From the NCBI GenBank assembly GCA_019313915.1, contig JAFDAJ010000007.1:1-51642 (forward strand): a stretch of 51,642 bases of DNA, read 5' to 3'. The first letter of the stretch is position 1. The number at the start of each line of letters is the position of its first letter. The position numbers and the translations under genes are program-made. This document shows positions 38,375 through 46,967 of this stretch, one piece after another. The notes below the pieces were generated by a model. The model did no database searches and had not been told where the DNA came from. It saw only the letters and a list, made by a program, of their open reading frames with translations. The stretch comes from Deltaproteobacteria bacterium (lineage in GTDB: Bacteria; Myxococcota_A; Polyangia; Polyangiales; Houyiibacteriaceae).

Positions 38375-39032
38375 AGATTGCCGCGCCTCGTTCGCCGTCG
38401 GCCTCGATTGTGCCGCCGACCCCATCGAGCACCACCGCCGCCGCGAACAGGCCGATGAACCGGCTATATCGGCCATCTAGCCGACCCTTCAACGCCTTCT
38501 GCCCCTCCAGCGTGAATGCGGTTTCCCGGAGCTCGGGAGCGATGGCTTCCCCGGCGTCCTCGACCTCGATCATGACGTGCCCGCCCCGCTGGCACACCCG
38601 AACGGTCGCGCTGGGGTCCGGGACGTTGGCCCGGGTGTTGTGGAGTAGAAGGTCGACCACCTCGACGGCAACTTGTGCGCCCCGCGCGTAGAGCTGACCG
38701 CCCTCGGCAATTTCGACCGTGACGGGAACCGGCGTATCCACGCGCTCGAGTCGCTTCAAGAACATGCCAACGTCGCCATTGGCAGCCTCGAGCGGAACGT
38801 GGCCTGTCAACCAACGACTGATCCACGCAAGCATATCGAGACCCCGGCGCAGCTCGCCCACGGCAAGCTTCACGTCTTGTAGGGCTTCGACCGAATCGGT
38901 GTCGACGAGACCCACCTCTTGCAGGAAGTCGGCGTTCGCGGTGATCGTAGCCGCGGGGTTGCGAAAATCATGGACGAGCAGACCCACCGCGTGCCCCATC
39001 TCGTCGGCATTGATCACGTTGGGCTTCGCCAC
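38325..39032 (-). CDS. Small soluble histidine-kinase-like protein (H-box + degenerate ATPase)
   Basis: AVGLLVHDFRNPAATITANADFL H-box-like; VRVCQRGGHVMIEVEDAGEAI; no sensor or TM. Confidence 0.7.
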   Translation of the reverse strand: MAKPNVINADEMGHAVGLLVHDFRNPAATITANADFLQEVGLVDTDSVEALQDVKLAVGELRRGLDMLAWISRWLTGHVPLEAANGDVGMFLKRLERVDTPVPVTVEIAEGGQLYARGAQVAVEVVDLLLHNTRANVPDPSATVRVCQRGGHVMIEVEDAGEAIAPELRETAFTLEGQKALKGRLDGRYSRFIGLFAAAVVLDGVGGTIEADGERGAAIFRVFLPQARPTRPPSR

Positions 39033-39058
39033 GTCATCTCCCTACCACGGAGGATATC

Positions 39059-40018
39059 TCAAGGAAAGAAGAGCACGATGTCTTCACCGCGTTCCTCAAT
39101 CAGCGCTGCGATGTACGACAGAATCGTAGCGCGACGGTCCATTACATCCGCGATTTGCGCGGCGTTCAACAATGGGTCCGCCTCGTGGCTCGGATCCCGG
39201 GCAAGCTCGGCTCGGATCGACGGTTCGTCGAGGGCAGCCAGGTGACGAACCACGTTCTTGGAAAACCGTTCTGTGCGGGTCAGCCCTCCGAGCAGTTTCT
39301 CGTAGCGGCGCGCGAGCAACGGCGCCGAAAACGAGCGGTCGTTGTCCCGGAGAAACGCCCGCTGGCGGGTCGAGTCGGTTGGTAGATTGCCTCCGCTAAA
39401 CCGATCCCAGTTCCCAATCAAGAAGTCGAACACGGCCATGGTGGAGAGGTCGCGGGCCAACGCAGCGTGGCCCCTTGGGATCTCTGCATCCTGGACCCAG
39501 CTCTGCCACATTGCCTTGTCCTCGAGACCGGCCGATCTGAGGCCTTTGACCCAATAGACTGCGGCGCCAGGGGCCCAACCATCTTCGTCCCACAGCACAG
39601 CGCGCTGAACCGAGCCGCGACGGGCGAGCATCTCCTCGTGAAACCGCGCCCGGATCTCCTTCCACGAGACACGGCGGTACACCGCCGGCGGCACGTTATC
39701 CAGTCCGAGCAACCGGCTGATGCGGTACGCGGCGATCTCGTATTGATAGCCGCGCTGTATCTCGTGGCTCCGCACTCTCAATGCGGCCGTCACACGCGCT
39801 ACCGTTCGCATCCTCAAGACGACAGAGCTGTGCCCGACCGGCTTGAAGCTGCGAGAGGCCGCCGACGAGATGACCTCGAGAAGCTCGTCCTGTTCGACAT
39901 CTGTGCCTACGAAGCGGGGCAGCGGCTCGAGCTCGGCGCTTGCCACAGAGCTCAGCCAACCGGCGAAAACCGCCGCCAGTACGAAGCTAGCGGACGCCCG
40001 CGAAGAGATTCTTGGCAA
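39059..40018 (-). CDS. Predicted secreted FAM20-like protein/glycan kinase
   Basis: Signal peptide (TTG start); FKPVG, YEIAAYRISRLLGLDNVPPAVYRRV, MAVFDFLIGNWDRFSGG, FLRDNDRSF. Confidence 0.75.
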   Translation of the reverse strand: MPRISSRASASFVLAAVFAGWLSSVASAELEPLPRFVGTDVEQDELLEVISSAASRSFKPVGHSSVVLRMRTVARVTAALRVRSHEIQRGYQYEIAAYRISRLLGLDNVPPAVYRRVSWKEIRARFHEEMLARRGSVQRAVLWDEDGWAPGAAVYWVKGLRSAGLEDKAMWQSWVQDAEIPRGHAALARDLSTMAVFDFLIGNWDRFSGGNLPTDSTRQRAFLRDNDRSFSAPLLARRYEKLLGGLTRTERFSKNVVRHLAALDEPSIRAELARDPSHEADPLLNAAQIADVMDRRATILSYIAALIEERGEDIVLFFP

Positions 40019-41135
40019 TGACCATCCGTTGAATCTGAGAAGTGCCTTCGTAGATCTGAAGGATCTTCGCGTCGCGCATCAACTTCTCGACTGGGTACTC
40101 CGTGATGTAGCCGTTGCCGCCGAAGACCTGCACGGCGTCAGTGGCCACCTGCATGGCGCTGTCCGCGCCGAAGGCCTTGCTGTAGGACGCGACGAGCGAG
40201 TTGCGACCGCCCTGATCGATCTGCCAGGCCGATTTGTGCACCAAGAGTCGCGTGGCCTCGTACTTGATGCCCATTTCGGCGATCATCGCCTGCACCATTT
40301 GGTGCTCCGCAATCGGCACCCCAAACGTCTTGCGCTCGAGCGCATACGCGATCGATTCTTCGAGCGCGCGGCGTATCAGGCCGCATGCGCCGGCCCCGAT
40401 ATCCGGGCGGGTGCGGTCGAAGGTCTGCATCGCCAGCTTGAAGCCGTGCCCTGCCTCGGCGAGCACGTTGTCGGAGGAAACGCGGACGTCGTCGAAGTTG
40501 ATCGTTGCCGTATTGCTAGCCCGCTGACCAAGCTTGTCTTCGGTTTTACCGACGCTCACGCCCTGCGCATCGCGGTCGATCACGAAAGCCATGATCCCGC
40601 CATGGCGGAGCGAGGGATCGACGGTTGCGAACACGATGTACCACGTGGCCCACGCCGCGTTGGTGATGAAGCACTTCTCGCCGTTGATGATCCAGTCGCT
40701 GCCGTCCTTGCGGCATCGCGCCTGAATGCCCGCCGCATCGCTGCCCGCCGCCGGCTCCGTGAGCGCATAGGCTGCGAAGATCGGCTCGGATGTCAGTGAG
40801 CCGAGGTATTTCTTTTTCTGGTCATCGTTGCCGGCAATGAGAATCGGCGTCGCGGCGAGAACATTGGCCGTCATACTCGTTTGGATGCCCGTGCACCCAA
40901 AGGCGAGCTCTTCCGTGAGGAGGACGTGGTCGACTTCCCCCATTCCAGCGCCACCGTACTCTTCGGGGATGTTCGGTCCGACGAAGCCGAGCTCCCAGGC
41001 TTCCTTGAATACGTCCATGGGGAACTCGTGGGTCTTGTCGGCCTCGCCGGCGATGGGGGTGATCTTCTCGCGAGTGAAACGGCGAGTCTCTTCGACGAGA
41101 GTTTTCTGTTCGGGGGTCAACTCGAAATTCAGCAT
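39987..41135 (-). CDS. Acyl-CoA dehydrogenase
   Basis: AYALTEPAAGSDAAGIQ, KCFITNAAWATWYIVFA, FGGNGYITEYPVEKLMRDAKILQIYEGTSQIQRMVIAKN. Confidence 0.97.
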   Translation of the reverse strand: MLNFELTPEQKTLVEETRRFTREKITPIAGEADKTHEFPMDVFKEAWELGFVGPNIPEEYGGAGMGEVDHVLLTEELAFGCTGIQTSMTANVLAATPILIAGNDDQKKKYLGSLTSEPIFAAYALTEPAAGSDAAGIQARCRKDGSDWIINGEKCFITNAAWATWYIVFATVDPSLRHGGIMAFVIDRDAQGVSVGKTEDKLGQRASNTATINFDDVRVSSDNVLAEAGHGFKLAMQTFDRTRPDIGAGACGLIRRALEESIAYALERKTFGVPIAEHQMVQAMIAEMGIKYEATRLLVHKSAWQIDQGGRNSLVASYSKAFGADSAMQVATDAVQVFGGNGYITEYPVEKLMRDAKILQIYEGTSQIQRMVIAKNLFAGVR

Positions 41136-41150
41136 GTCGCTACCTCTTGA

Positions 41151-41279
41151 TCAACGGCGCCGTTCTTGTTCGCGGCGCTCGAGTTCGGCCCGCACGGCGC
41201 GAGCTCCCATTCGAAACCCAAGCGCAAAACCGATCAACAAGACGCCCGGAATGTAAATGATGTGGGCGATGGAAGGCAT
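41151..41279 (-). CDS. Small single-TM protein (42 aa) in the ccm cluster
   Basis: MPSIAHIIYIPGVLLIGFALGFRMGARAVRAELERREQERRR; start overlaps ccmD-like stop. Confidence 0.6.
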   Translation of the reverse strand: MPSIAHIIYIPGVLLIGFALGFRMGARAVRAELERREQERRR

Positions 41280-41608
41280 CACCGGTCCTCGGAGGCTCGA
41301 ATCTGCGCGCTGAGCCGTTCGAGCTCCTCCGCTGTTTGGCGCTGAAGGCCGCGGATTCGCAGCAGAAACAGGAATAGGAGTACCCACACGATCGCATAAG
41401 CGGCCAGCATCAGTGCGCCGCCCGGAACGCTCTCCGCCTCGGGCCCTTCCACGCCGACGAACTGAGTCGCCCTCTCTGTGGCAGCGTCTTCCTGCGCATC
41501 TTGTGCTTCGGAATCCGCCGTATCCGGCTCGGGCGGCGATTCCGCGAGAGCCATGGGGGTGATGAGCATCGTGCATCCCAGCACGAGCGCGGCGATCAAA
41601 GCTCGCAT
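41279..41608 (-). CDS. ccmD: CcmD-like protein with N-terminal signal/extension
   Basis: LAAYAIVWVLLFLFLLRIRGLQRQTAEELERLSAQI, next to ccmC. Confidence 0.6.
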   Translation of the reverse strand: MRALIAALVLGCTMLITPMALAESPPEPDTADSEAQDAQEDAATERATQFVGVEGPEAESVPGGALMLAAYAIVWVLLFLFLLRIRGLQRQTAEELERLSAQIRASEDR

Positions 41609-41618
41609 GTCATTTCCT

Positions 41619-42317
41619 TCATCGGTGCATCAACTCGAGTCGTAAGCGGGCAGATTCTTCTCGTTGCCGCTCCACGGAGGCGCGCGCCCAAATCAGGAGC
41701 GCGGCCAACCCCGTAAACGCGATGAAGCTAAGACCGAGCGTCCAGTACATCTCTGACTCGAGCCCTCCCCCTTTGCCTGTGATGACGGTCGGGTGAACGC
41801 CTCTCCAACGCTGAACGCTGTAGTGAATCAATGGCAGGTCCACCAAACCAAAGAGCGCCAAGCCCGCAGCGAATCGCTTTTCGACCTCGCCGGCATCGCC
41901 CATCGACCGAAGCGCGAGGTACGCGGCGAAGATCATGCCGGCCAGAAGTGTCGTCGTGAGCCGCGGATCCCAGGTCCACCAAACGCCCCAAGCCTTGCGA
42001 GCCCAAAGCGGCCCAGTGAGCAAAACGATCAAGCAGAACAGCGTCCCGACCTCCGCACCCGCAACCCCAAGCGCATCCCACCTCGGGTCGCGCTTGAGCA
42101 GATAGACCGCGCTGCCCACCGCCGACACACCGAAGCCGATGTACATGGCGTAGGCGCTCGGCACGTGGAAGTAGAAGATCTTCTGGACGATGCCCATCTG
42201 TTGTTCGACAGGGGCGACGATGAAGATCGCGTAGAGCGTCGCCGCAAACAGCGCTAGTGTTGCGAACAACAGCAGCGACCACACGGTCGAGCTACCGGAT
42301 TGACGTGTACCACTCAT
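41619..42317 (-). CDS. ccmC: Heme exporter / cytochrome c assembly protein CcmC
   Basis: KIFYFHVPSAYAMYIGF, WGVWWTWDPRLTTTL, LPLIHYSVQRWRGVHP. Confidence 0.93.
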   Translation of the reverse strand: MSGTRQSGSSTVWSLLLFATLALFAATLYAIFIVAPVEQQMGIVQKIFYFHVPSAYAMYIGFGVSAVGSAVYLLKRDPRWDALGVAGAEVGTLFCLIVLLTGPLWARKAWGVWWTWDPRLTTTLLAGMIFAAYLALRSMGDAGEVEKRFAAGLALFGLVDLPLIHYSVQRWRGVHPTVITGKGGGLESEMYWTLGLSFIAFTGLAALLIWARASVERQREESARLRLELMHR

Positions 42318-42439
42318 GATCGTACTCGCCGGGACGCTAGCATGCAGTCGGAGGGACGTCAGCCTCCGTGGCCCTCGAATTCCCGGATTAAACGCCGTCG
42401 GTTTGCCGCCATTCCGGCTCGCCGCTAAAGACGGCGCTG

Positions 42440-43363
42440 ATGGATTTGCTCGACCGTCGGTTCCTTTTCGTAGTCGGCAAGGGTGGCGTCGGGAAGACAA
42501 CCGTCGCGACCGGGCTCGCGCTTGCGGCAAGTCGCCGCGACAAGAAGGTCCTCCTCGCGCTCGTGAACTGCAAGGAGCGCGTCAGCCAGCTCCTCAACAC
42601 CGAGCCGATTGGTTCCGAGATCGTCACCGTTGCCGAGAACCTCGACGTGGTGAACATGACCCCGGACGCAGCGCTTGAAGAATACGGGGTGATGATCCTG
42701 AAGGTGAAGGCCGTCTTCAACGCGGTCTTCAAGAACCGGTTGGTGCGCGCCTTCTTGAAAGGGACGCCCGGGCTCGAGGCATGGTCGATGCTCGGAAAGG
42801 CTTTCTACCACGCATGCCCCCCGAAGGGAGAGCCGGACTACGATCTCGTGATCGTCGACGCCCCCGCCACCGGGCACGCCCTCGACATGCTCCGTGTGCC
42901 CTTCGTCATCGAAAGCGTCGCGCCCCCCGGCCTCTTGCGACGAGATGCTGCGCGAGCGGCAAAGATGTTTCGCGACCCGGAGCGAGCCGGTGCGGTCCTG
43001 GTCACGCTCCCCGAGTACATGCCCGCGAGTGAGACCATCGAGCTGTCCAATGCGTTGGCGAACGAGCTCCGGATTCCAGTCCTGCATCTGGTGATCAATC
43101 GCGTGCTGAACGTTCTTTTCGCCGAGAAGGAGCGTCCCGTCCTCGAAAGCCTGCCATCACAGATCCCCGACGACAGTGAGATTCGCGGGTTGGCCTTGGC
43201 CGGCAAGCGGCGTGCCCTTCGCGAGACGGTTCAGGCGCGGGCCGTGAGGCGCGTGTGTAGCCATATCGATGCACCGTGCAGCGAGCTGCCGTATTACAGC
43301 GGACTGGAAAGCGACACGGCCGCGATCGAGGCGCTGAGCGAAGCGCTCCTGCGGACCGTTTGA
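42440..43363 (+). CDS. ArsA/Get3-like P-loop ATPase
   Basis: FLFVVGKGGVGKTTVATGLALAASRRDKKVLL, YDLVIVDAPATGHALDMLRVP. Confidence 0.87.
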   Translation: MDLLDRRFLFVVGKGGVGKTTVATGLALAASRRDKKVLLALVNCKERVSQLLNTEPIGSEIVTVAENLDVVNMTPDAALEEYGVMILKVKAVFNAVFKNRLVRAFLKGTPGLEAWSMLGKAFYHACPPKGEPDYDLVIVDAPATGHALDMLRVPFVIESVAPPGLLRRDAARAAKMFRDPERAGAVLVTLPEYMPASETIELSNALANELRIPVLHLVINRVLNVLFAEKERPVLESLPSQIPDDSEIRGLALAGKRRALRETVQARAVRRVCSHIDAPCSELPYYSGLESDTAAIEALSEALLRTV

Positions 43364-43411
43364 TCGCTTGCAGCCAGCCCGCAATCCACTAGCTTGCGGG
43401 GCGAGGTCATC

Positions 43412-44902
43412 ATGCCCGGCTCGGCTACGTCAGGTCTGTCGTTTCAACCACCACTGATTTTCGAGCAGGGCTCGCCCAACCGCCATGGGGCTTCGCTCGC
43501 GCCCGACGATCTACCCGAAGTCGATGCCAAGAGCACGTTCGGTGACATGGCGCGAGAGCTCCCGCCCCTCCTTCCGGAGGTCTCCGAGCCCGACGCGGTT
43601 CGCCACTACGTTCGCCTGAGCCAACAGAACTTCGCGATCGACACGGGGATGTACCCGCTTGGGTCTTGCACGATGAAGTACAACCCCAAGGTCAACGAGT
43701 GGGCGGCGCGCTTGGCTGGGTTCACAGACCTTCACCCCTACATGCCGGACCAGCTCGTTCAAGGCGCCCTCGAGCTGATGTGGCGCCTGGAACGCGGGCT
43801 CGCCGAGGTGTGCGGCATGGATCGCGTCTCGTTGCACCCGGCAGCCGGCGCGCAGGGCGAGCTTGCCGGACTGATGATGATCCGCGCGTATCACCAAGCG
43901 CACGGGCGGGACCCGAAGAAGGTGCTGATCCCTGACACCGCACACGGAACCAATCCTGCATCGTGTGCGCTCAACGGTCTACAGGCCGTTGCCTTCCCCG
44001 TAGGCGAGGACGGCATCGTCACCACCGAGACCCTGGCGCCTTTCGTCGACGACGACGTGGCCGCTGTGATGGCGACCAACCCGAACACCGTCGGCCTCTT
44101 CGAAACTCACATGCCCGCGATCGCCGAGCTCATTCATAGCAAAGGCGGCCTCGTCTATGGCGATGGCGCCAACCTCAACGCCCTGATGGGCAAGGCCCGA
44201 CCGGGCGACCTCGGCATCGACGTGATGCAGTTCAACCTGCACAAGACATTTACCACCCCGCACGGCGGTGGCGGCCCCGGCTGCGGCCCCGTCGGGTACA
44301 AGTCGCTCCTCGATCCTTACGCGCCAGTCCCCGTCGTCGAAGAGCGGGATGGGCGCTTCATCCTCGACTACGACAGCCGTCAAGCGTCGGTCGGCAGGCT
44401 CCGGTCGTTTCAGGGCAACTTCGGGATCATGGTGCGCGCCTATGCATACCTCCGCGAGATGGGCGCCGGAGGGCTCAAACGGGCCACTGAGCTCGCGGTA
44501 CTCAACGCGAACTACCTCCGAGTCTGCCTCGGCGAGACCTGGCACGTTGCCTACGACTCGGTCTGCATGCACGAAGTGGTGATCAGCGATCGCCACCTCA
44601 AGCAGTCGGGCGTCACCACGATGGACGTCGCCAAGCGACTCATGGACTACGGGTTTCACCCGCCGACGGTGTACTTCCCGCTGGTCGTGAAGGGCGCGAT
44701 GCTGATAGAGCCGACCGAAACCGAGAGTCTTCAAACCCTCGACGAGTTCGTGGGCGTCATGAAGACGATAAGCGACGAGGCGGCGGCGAATCCAGACTTC
44801 GTCAAAGCGGCGCCGCAGTCTACGCGGTTGCGTCGGCTGGACGAGACTCGGGCTGCTCGGAAGCCTGTGCTGCGTTGGACAGCTCCCGAGACACCGCTCT
44901 AA
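43412..44902 (+). CDS. gcvPB: Glycine dehydrogenase (decarboxylating) subunit 2
   Basis: GMYPLGSCTMKYNPKVNEW, HPAAGAQGELAGLMMIRAYH, PDTAHGTNPASCALNGLQAV, QFNLHKTFTTPHGGGGPGCGPVG. Confidence 0.96.
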   Translation: MPGSATSGLSFQPPLIFEQGSPNRHGASLAPDDLPEVDAKSTFGDMARELPPLLPEVSEPDAVRHYVRLSQQNFAIDTGMYPLGSCTMKYNPKVNEWAARLAGFTDLHPYMPDQLVQGALELMWRLERGLAEVCGMDRVSLHPAAGAQGELAGLMMIRAYHQAHGRDPKKVLIPDTAHGTNPASCALNGLQAVAFPVGEDGIVTTETLAPFVDDDVAAVMATNPNTVGLFETHMPAIAELIHSKGGLVYGDGANLNALMGKARPGDLGIDVMQFNLHKTFTTPHGGGGPGCGPVGYKSLLDPYAPVPVVEERDGRFILDYDSRQASVGRLRSFQGNFGIMVRAYAYLREMGAGGLKRATELAVLNANYLRVCLGETWHVAYDSVCMHEVVISDRHLKQSGVTTMDVAKRLMDYGFHPPTVYFPLVVKGAMLIEPTETESLQTLDEFVGVMKTISDEAAANPDFVKAAPQSTRLRRLDETRAARKPVLRWTAPETPL

Positions 44903-45897
44903 CCATCGTCTGCTTCTGGTGAAACGGTAAGAACGCGGCCTTGAATCCGCTGACGATGATGCGATTGATGTCGTCGCGATCCAAACCCATCTGCGTGTGG
45001 CAAAGCCAGAGCTCGCGTGACACCGTCGTGTCAGCGATCAGCCGGTTGTCGGTGTTGACGGTCACCCGCAACCCGAGGTCGTGGTAAAGCTTGAGGGGGT
45101 GGGCCCGAAGCTCCCGTACGGCTCCTGTCTGGACGTTCGACGAGGGGCAGCATTCGAGCGCGATGCGATGGTCGTTGACGTAGTGCAGCAAATCACCGTC
45201 TTCGCGTAGACGGCAACCGTGGCCGATGCGGTGCGCACCGCACACGTGGATCGCCTGGTGAATCGAAGCGGGTCCGTAGGCCTCTCCGGCGTGGATCGTG
45301 ACCGCGAGGTTGTTGTCGCGGACGAGCTTGAACGCGCGAAGGTGATGCTTGGCCGGATGATCGTACTCGGCGCCAGCTAGGTCGAACGCGACGACGCCGC
45401 GGTTCTTGTAGGCCACCGCCAGCTGCGCCATCTCGAACGACGATTCAGGCGAGATGTTCCGAATGCCGCAGAATGCCGCAGACTATGGCGTTGCCAACGA
45501 CTCCATAGTCTTTTTGCGCGTCCCAAAGACCTGCGAGTACGGCCTCGACGACGGTCGTGAGCCGGAGACCGCCGCGCGTATGGAGCATGGGCGAGTACCG
45601 CACCTCCATGTAGCGGACGTTCTCGGCGGCCGCGTCCTCACTGAGCTCGTGCGCAACCCGGTAAAGCGCTTCGGCGGTCTGCAAGACCTTGAGCGTCGTA
45701 TCGACGAGCGACCCGGCTTTCTCCCCACAGTGGAGCGCCTTGCGGAGACCCTCGGGCGTGTCCGCGGGCAGCTGGACGCCCTGCTCTTCGGCGAGCTCGA
45801 GCATCGTAGACAATCGCAGCGAACCATCTAGATGAACGTGAAGGTCCGTCTTGGGGAGTCGTTGGATGTCGGAGAGTGTTAGCTCCATCCCTGCCAT
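44820..45897 (-). pseudogene. add: Adenosine deaminase family gene interrupted by a frameshift (10-bp tandem duplication at 45461-45480)
   Basis: N-part LPKTDLHVHLDGSLR...VVGNAIVCGI then shift; C-part FDLAGAEYDHPAKHH...IHAGEAYGPASIHQAIHVCGAHRIGHGCRL; removing one 10-bp copy restores GIRNISPESSFEMAQLAVAYKN. Confidence 0.9.
45461..45480. repeat. Exact 10-bp tandem duplication GAATGCCGCA x2
   Basis: gaatgccgca gaatgccgca gactatgg, within the adenosine deaminase gene. Confidence 0.98.
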
Positions 45898-45906
45898 TGT
45901 ACCCGG

Positions 45907-46800
45907 TTATGGCCCGACTTCGAAACGGCCCAAAACCTCAATGACTTCGTCGAGGCGCTTGGCCGCGACGCTCACGCGCGTGGGCATCCCACCGTTGAGC
46001 CCGAGGGCGCTCACCAAATCGATGCCGCTGTCGAAGCGCGCCGCTACGGTGACTGTCGTTTCGTCGTGCACCAGTGAAATCGGCGCGAGACGCTGTCCGA
46101 TCAGCAGTAGCTCAGTCTTGTCGTACGGGCCGTCCCGCCGCGTGGCATCGCAGATCGCGAGGTCGCCGCGCACCTCGTAATTGGCGGAAAGCCGCTTGGC
46201 CTCGCGCTCCTTCGCCTGCAGGGCCTCCGCGGCGCCCTGAAACTCTCGGTATATCGCTGCGTCACGTGCGCCGTCGGCCAGGTACCGAACGATCAGTCCT
46301 CGAAGTGCCTCGTCACGTGGCCTGCCGCGTAGAGCCCGATCGAGAACCCTCGCGCGCTCGGACGGCTCGCCCAGCCTCGTGTCGATCGCCCGGGCGTCGT
46401 CGTCCGCTCCCTGGTAGGGCTCGACCCCACCGCGAATCCACTTGGCTGCGGAGCACAGTCCGTCGAAATCCACGTGACAGCAGATCGTGTCGATCGGACC
46501 CGCCGCCGCAACGCGCTCCGGGGTGACCATTTCCGGACAGGCGCCGTGCTGTGCCTTGGTTCGGAGGACGAAACGGGGGTCGTCCGCGTAGTCGGGGTGG
46601 CGATCGTGGTCATGGTGGTCGACCCACATCGCCAACCGCGACCCCAGGCCCTCGATGAAGGGAAGCGTCGTCTTCTCGTAGCTCGCCCCCCCCGCGTTCG
46701 CCGCAAAAGCCACATCCAGCACGACCACACGCCCCGGAAGGCTGTCTGCTTTGGGCAACTTACGGGGCGTTCCGTACGCCAAATGCGGGAAACCACCCAC
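45907..46800 (-). CDS. DHH-family phosphoesterase-like protein
   Basis: WVDHHDHDRHPDYADD (DHH) and CHVDFDGLCSAAKWI motifs; start uncertain. Confidence 0.6.
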   Translation of the reverse strand: MGGFPHLAYGTPRKLPKADSLPGRVVVLDVAFAANAGGASYEKTTLPFIEGLGSRLAMWVDHHDHDRHPDYADDPRFVLRTKAQHGACPEMVTPERVAAAGPIDTICCHVDFDGLCSAAKWIRGGVEPYQGADDDARAIDTRLGEPSERARVLDRALRGRPRDEALRGLIVRYLADGARDAAIYREFQGAAEALQAKEREAKRLSANYEVRGDLAICDATRRDGPYDKTELLLIGQRLAPISLVHDETTVTVAARFDSGIDLVSALGLNGGMPTRVSVAAKRLDEVIEVLGRFEVGP

Positions 46801-46850
46801 ATCCCGAGCATGTGGCCGGCCCCCGTATTACGCAACTGGCCGGTGCTTGG

Positions 46851-46871
46851 ATCGGTTTTTCCCAAACCGAT
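46851..46871. promoter_or_regulatory. Hairpin upstream of amt: ATCGGTTT-TTCCC-AAACCGAT
   Basis: Perfect 8-bp stem with 5-nt loop in the leader/intergenic region. Confidence 0.5.
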
Positions 46872-46967
46872 GCCTTGGGGAAACAAACCGGAAATCCAAG
46901 CCAGGCATAGATCCTCCAGTGCCGCTGCCGAGGGTGCGCTGCGGCCATGACTAAGAGGTTGAAGATC

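Noticed and set aside
46820-46870. Sigma54 promoter for amt (TGGCCGGTGCTTGG)
   Set aside because: Spacing between the GG and the TTG element is one base short and the GC of the -12 element is missing.
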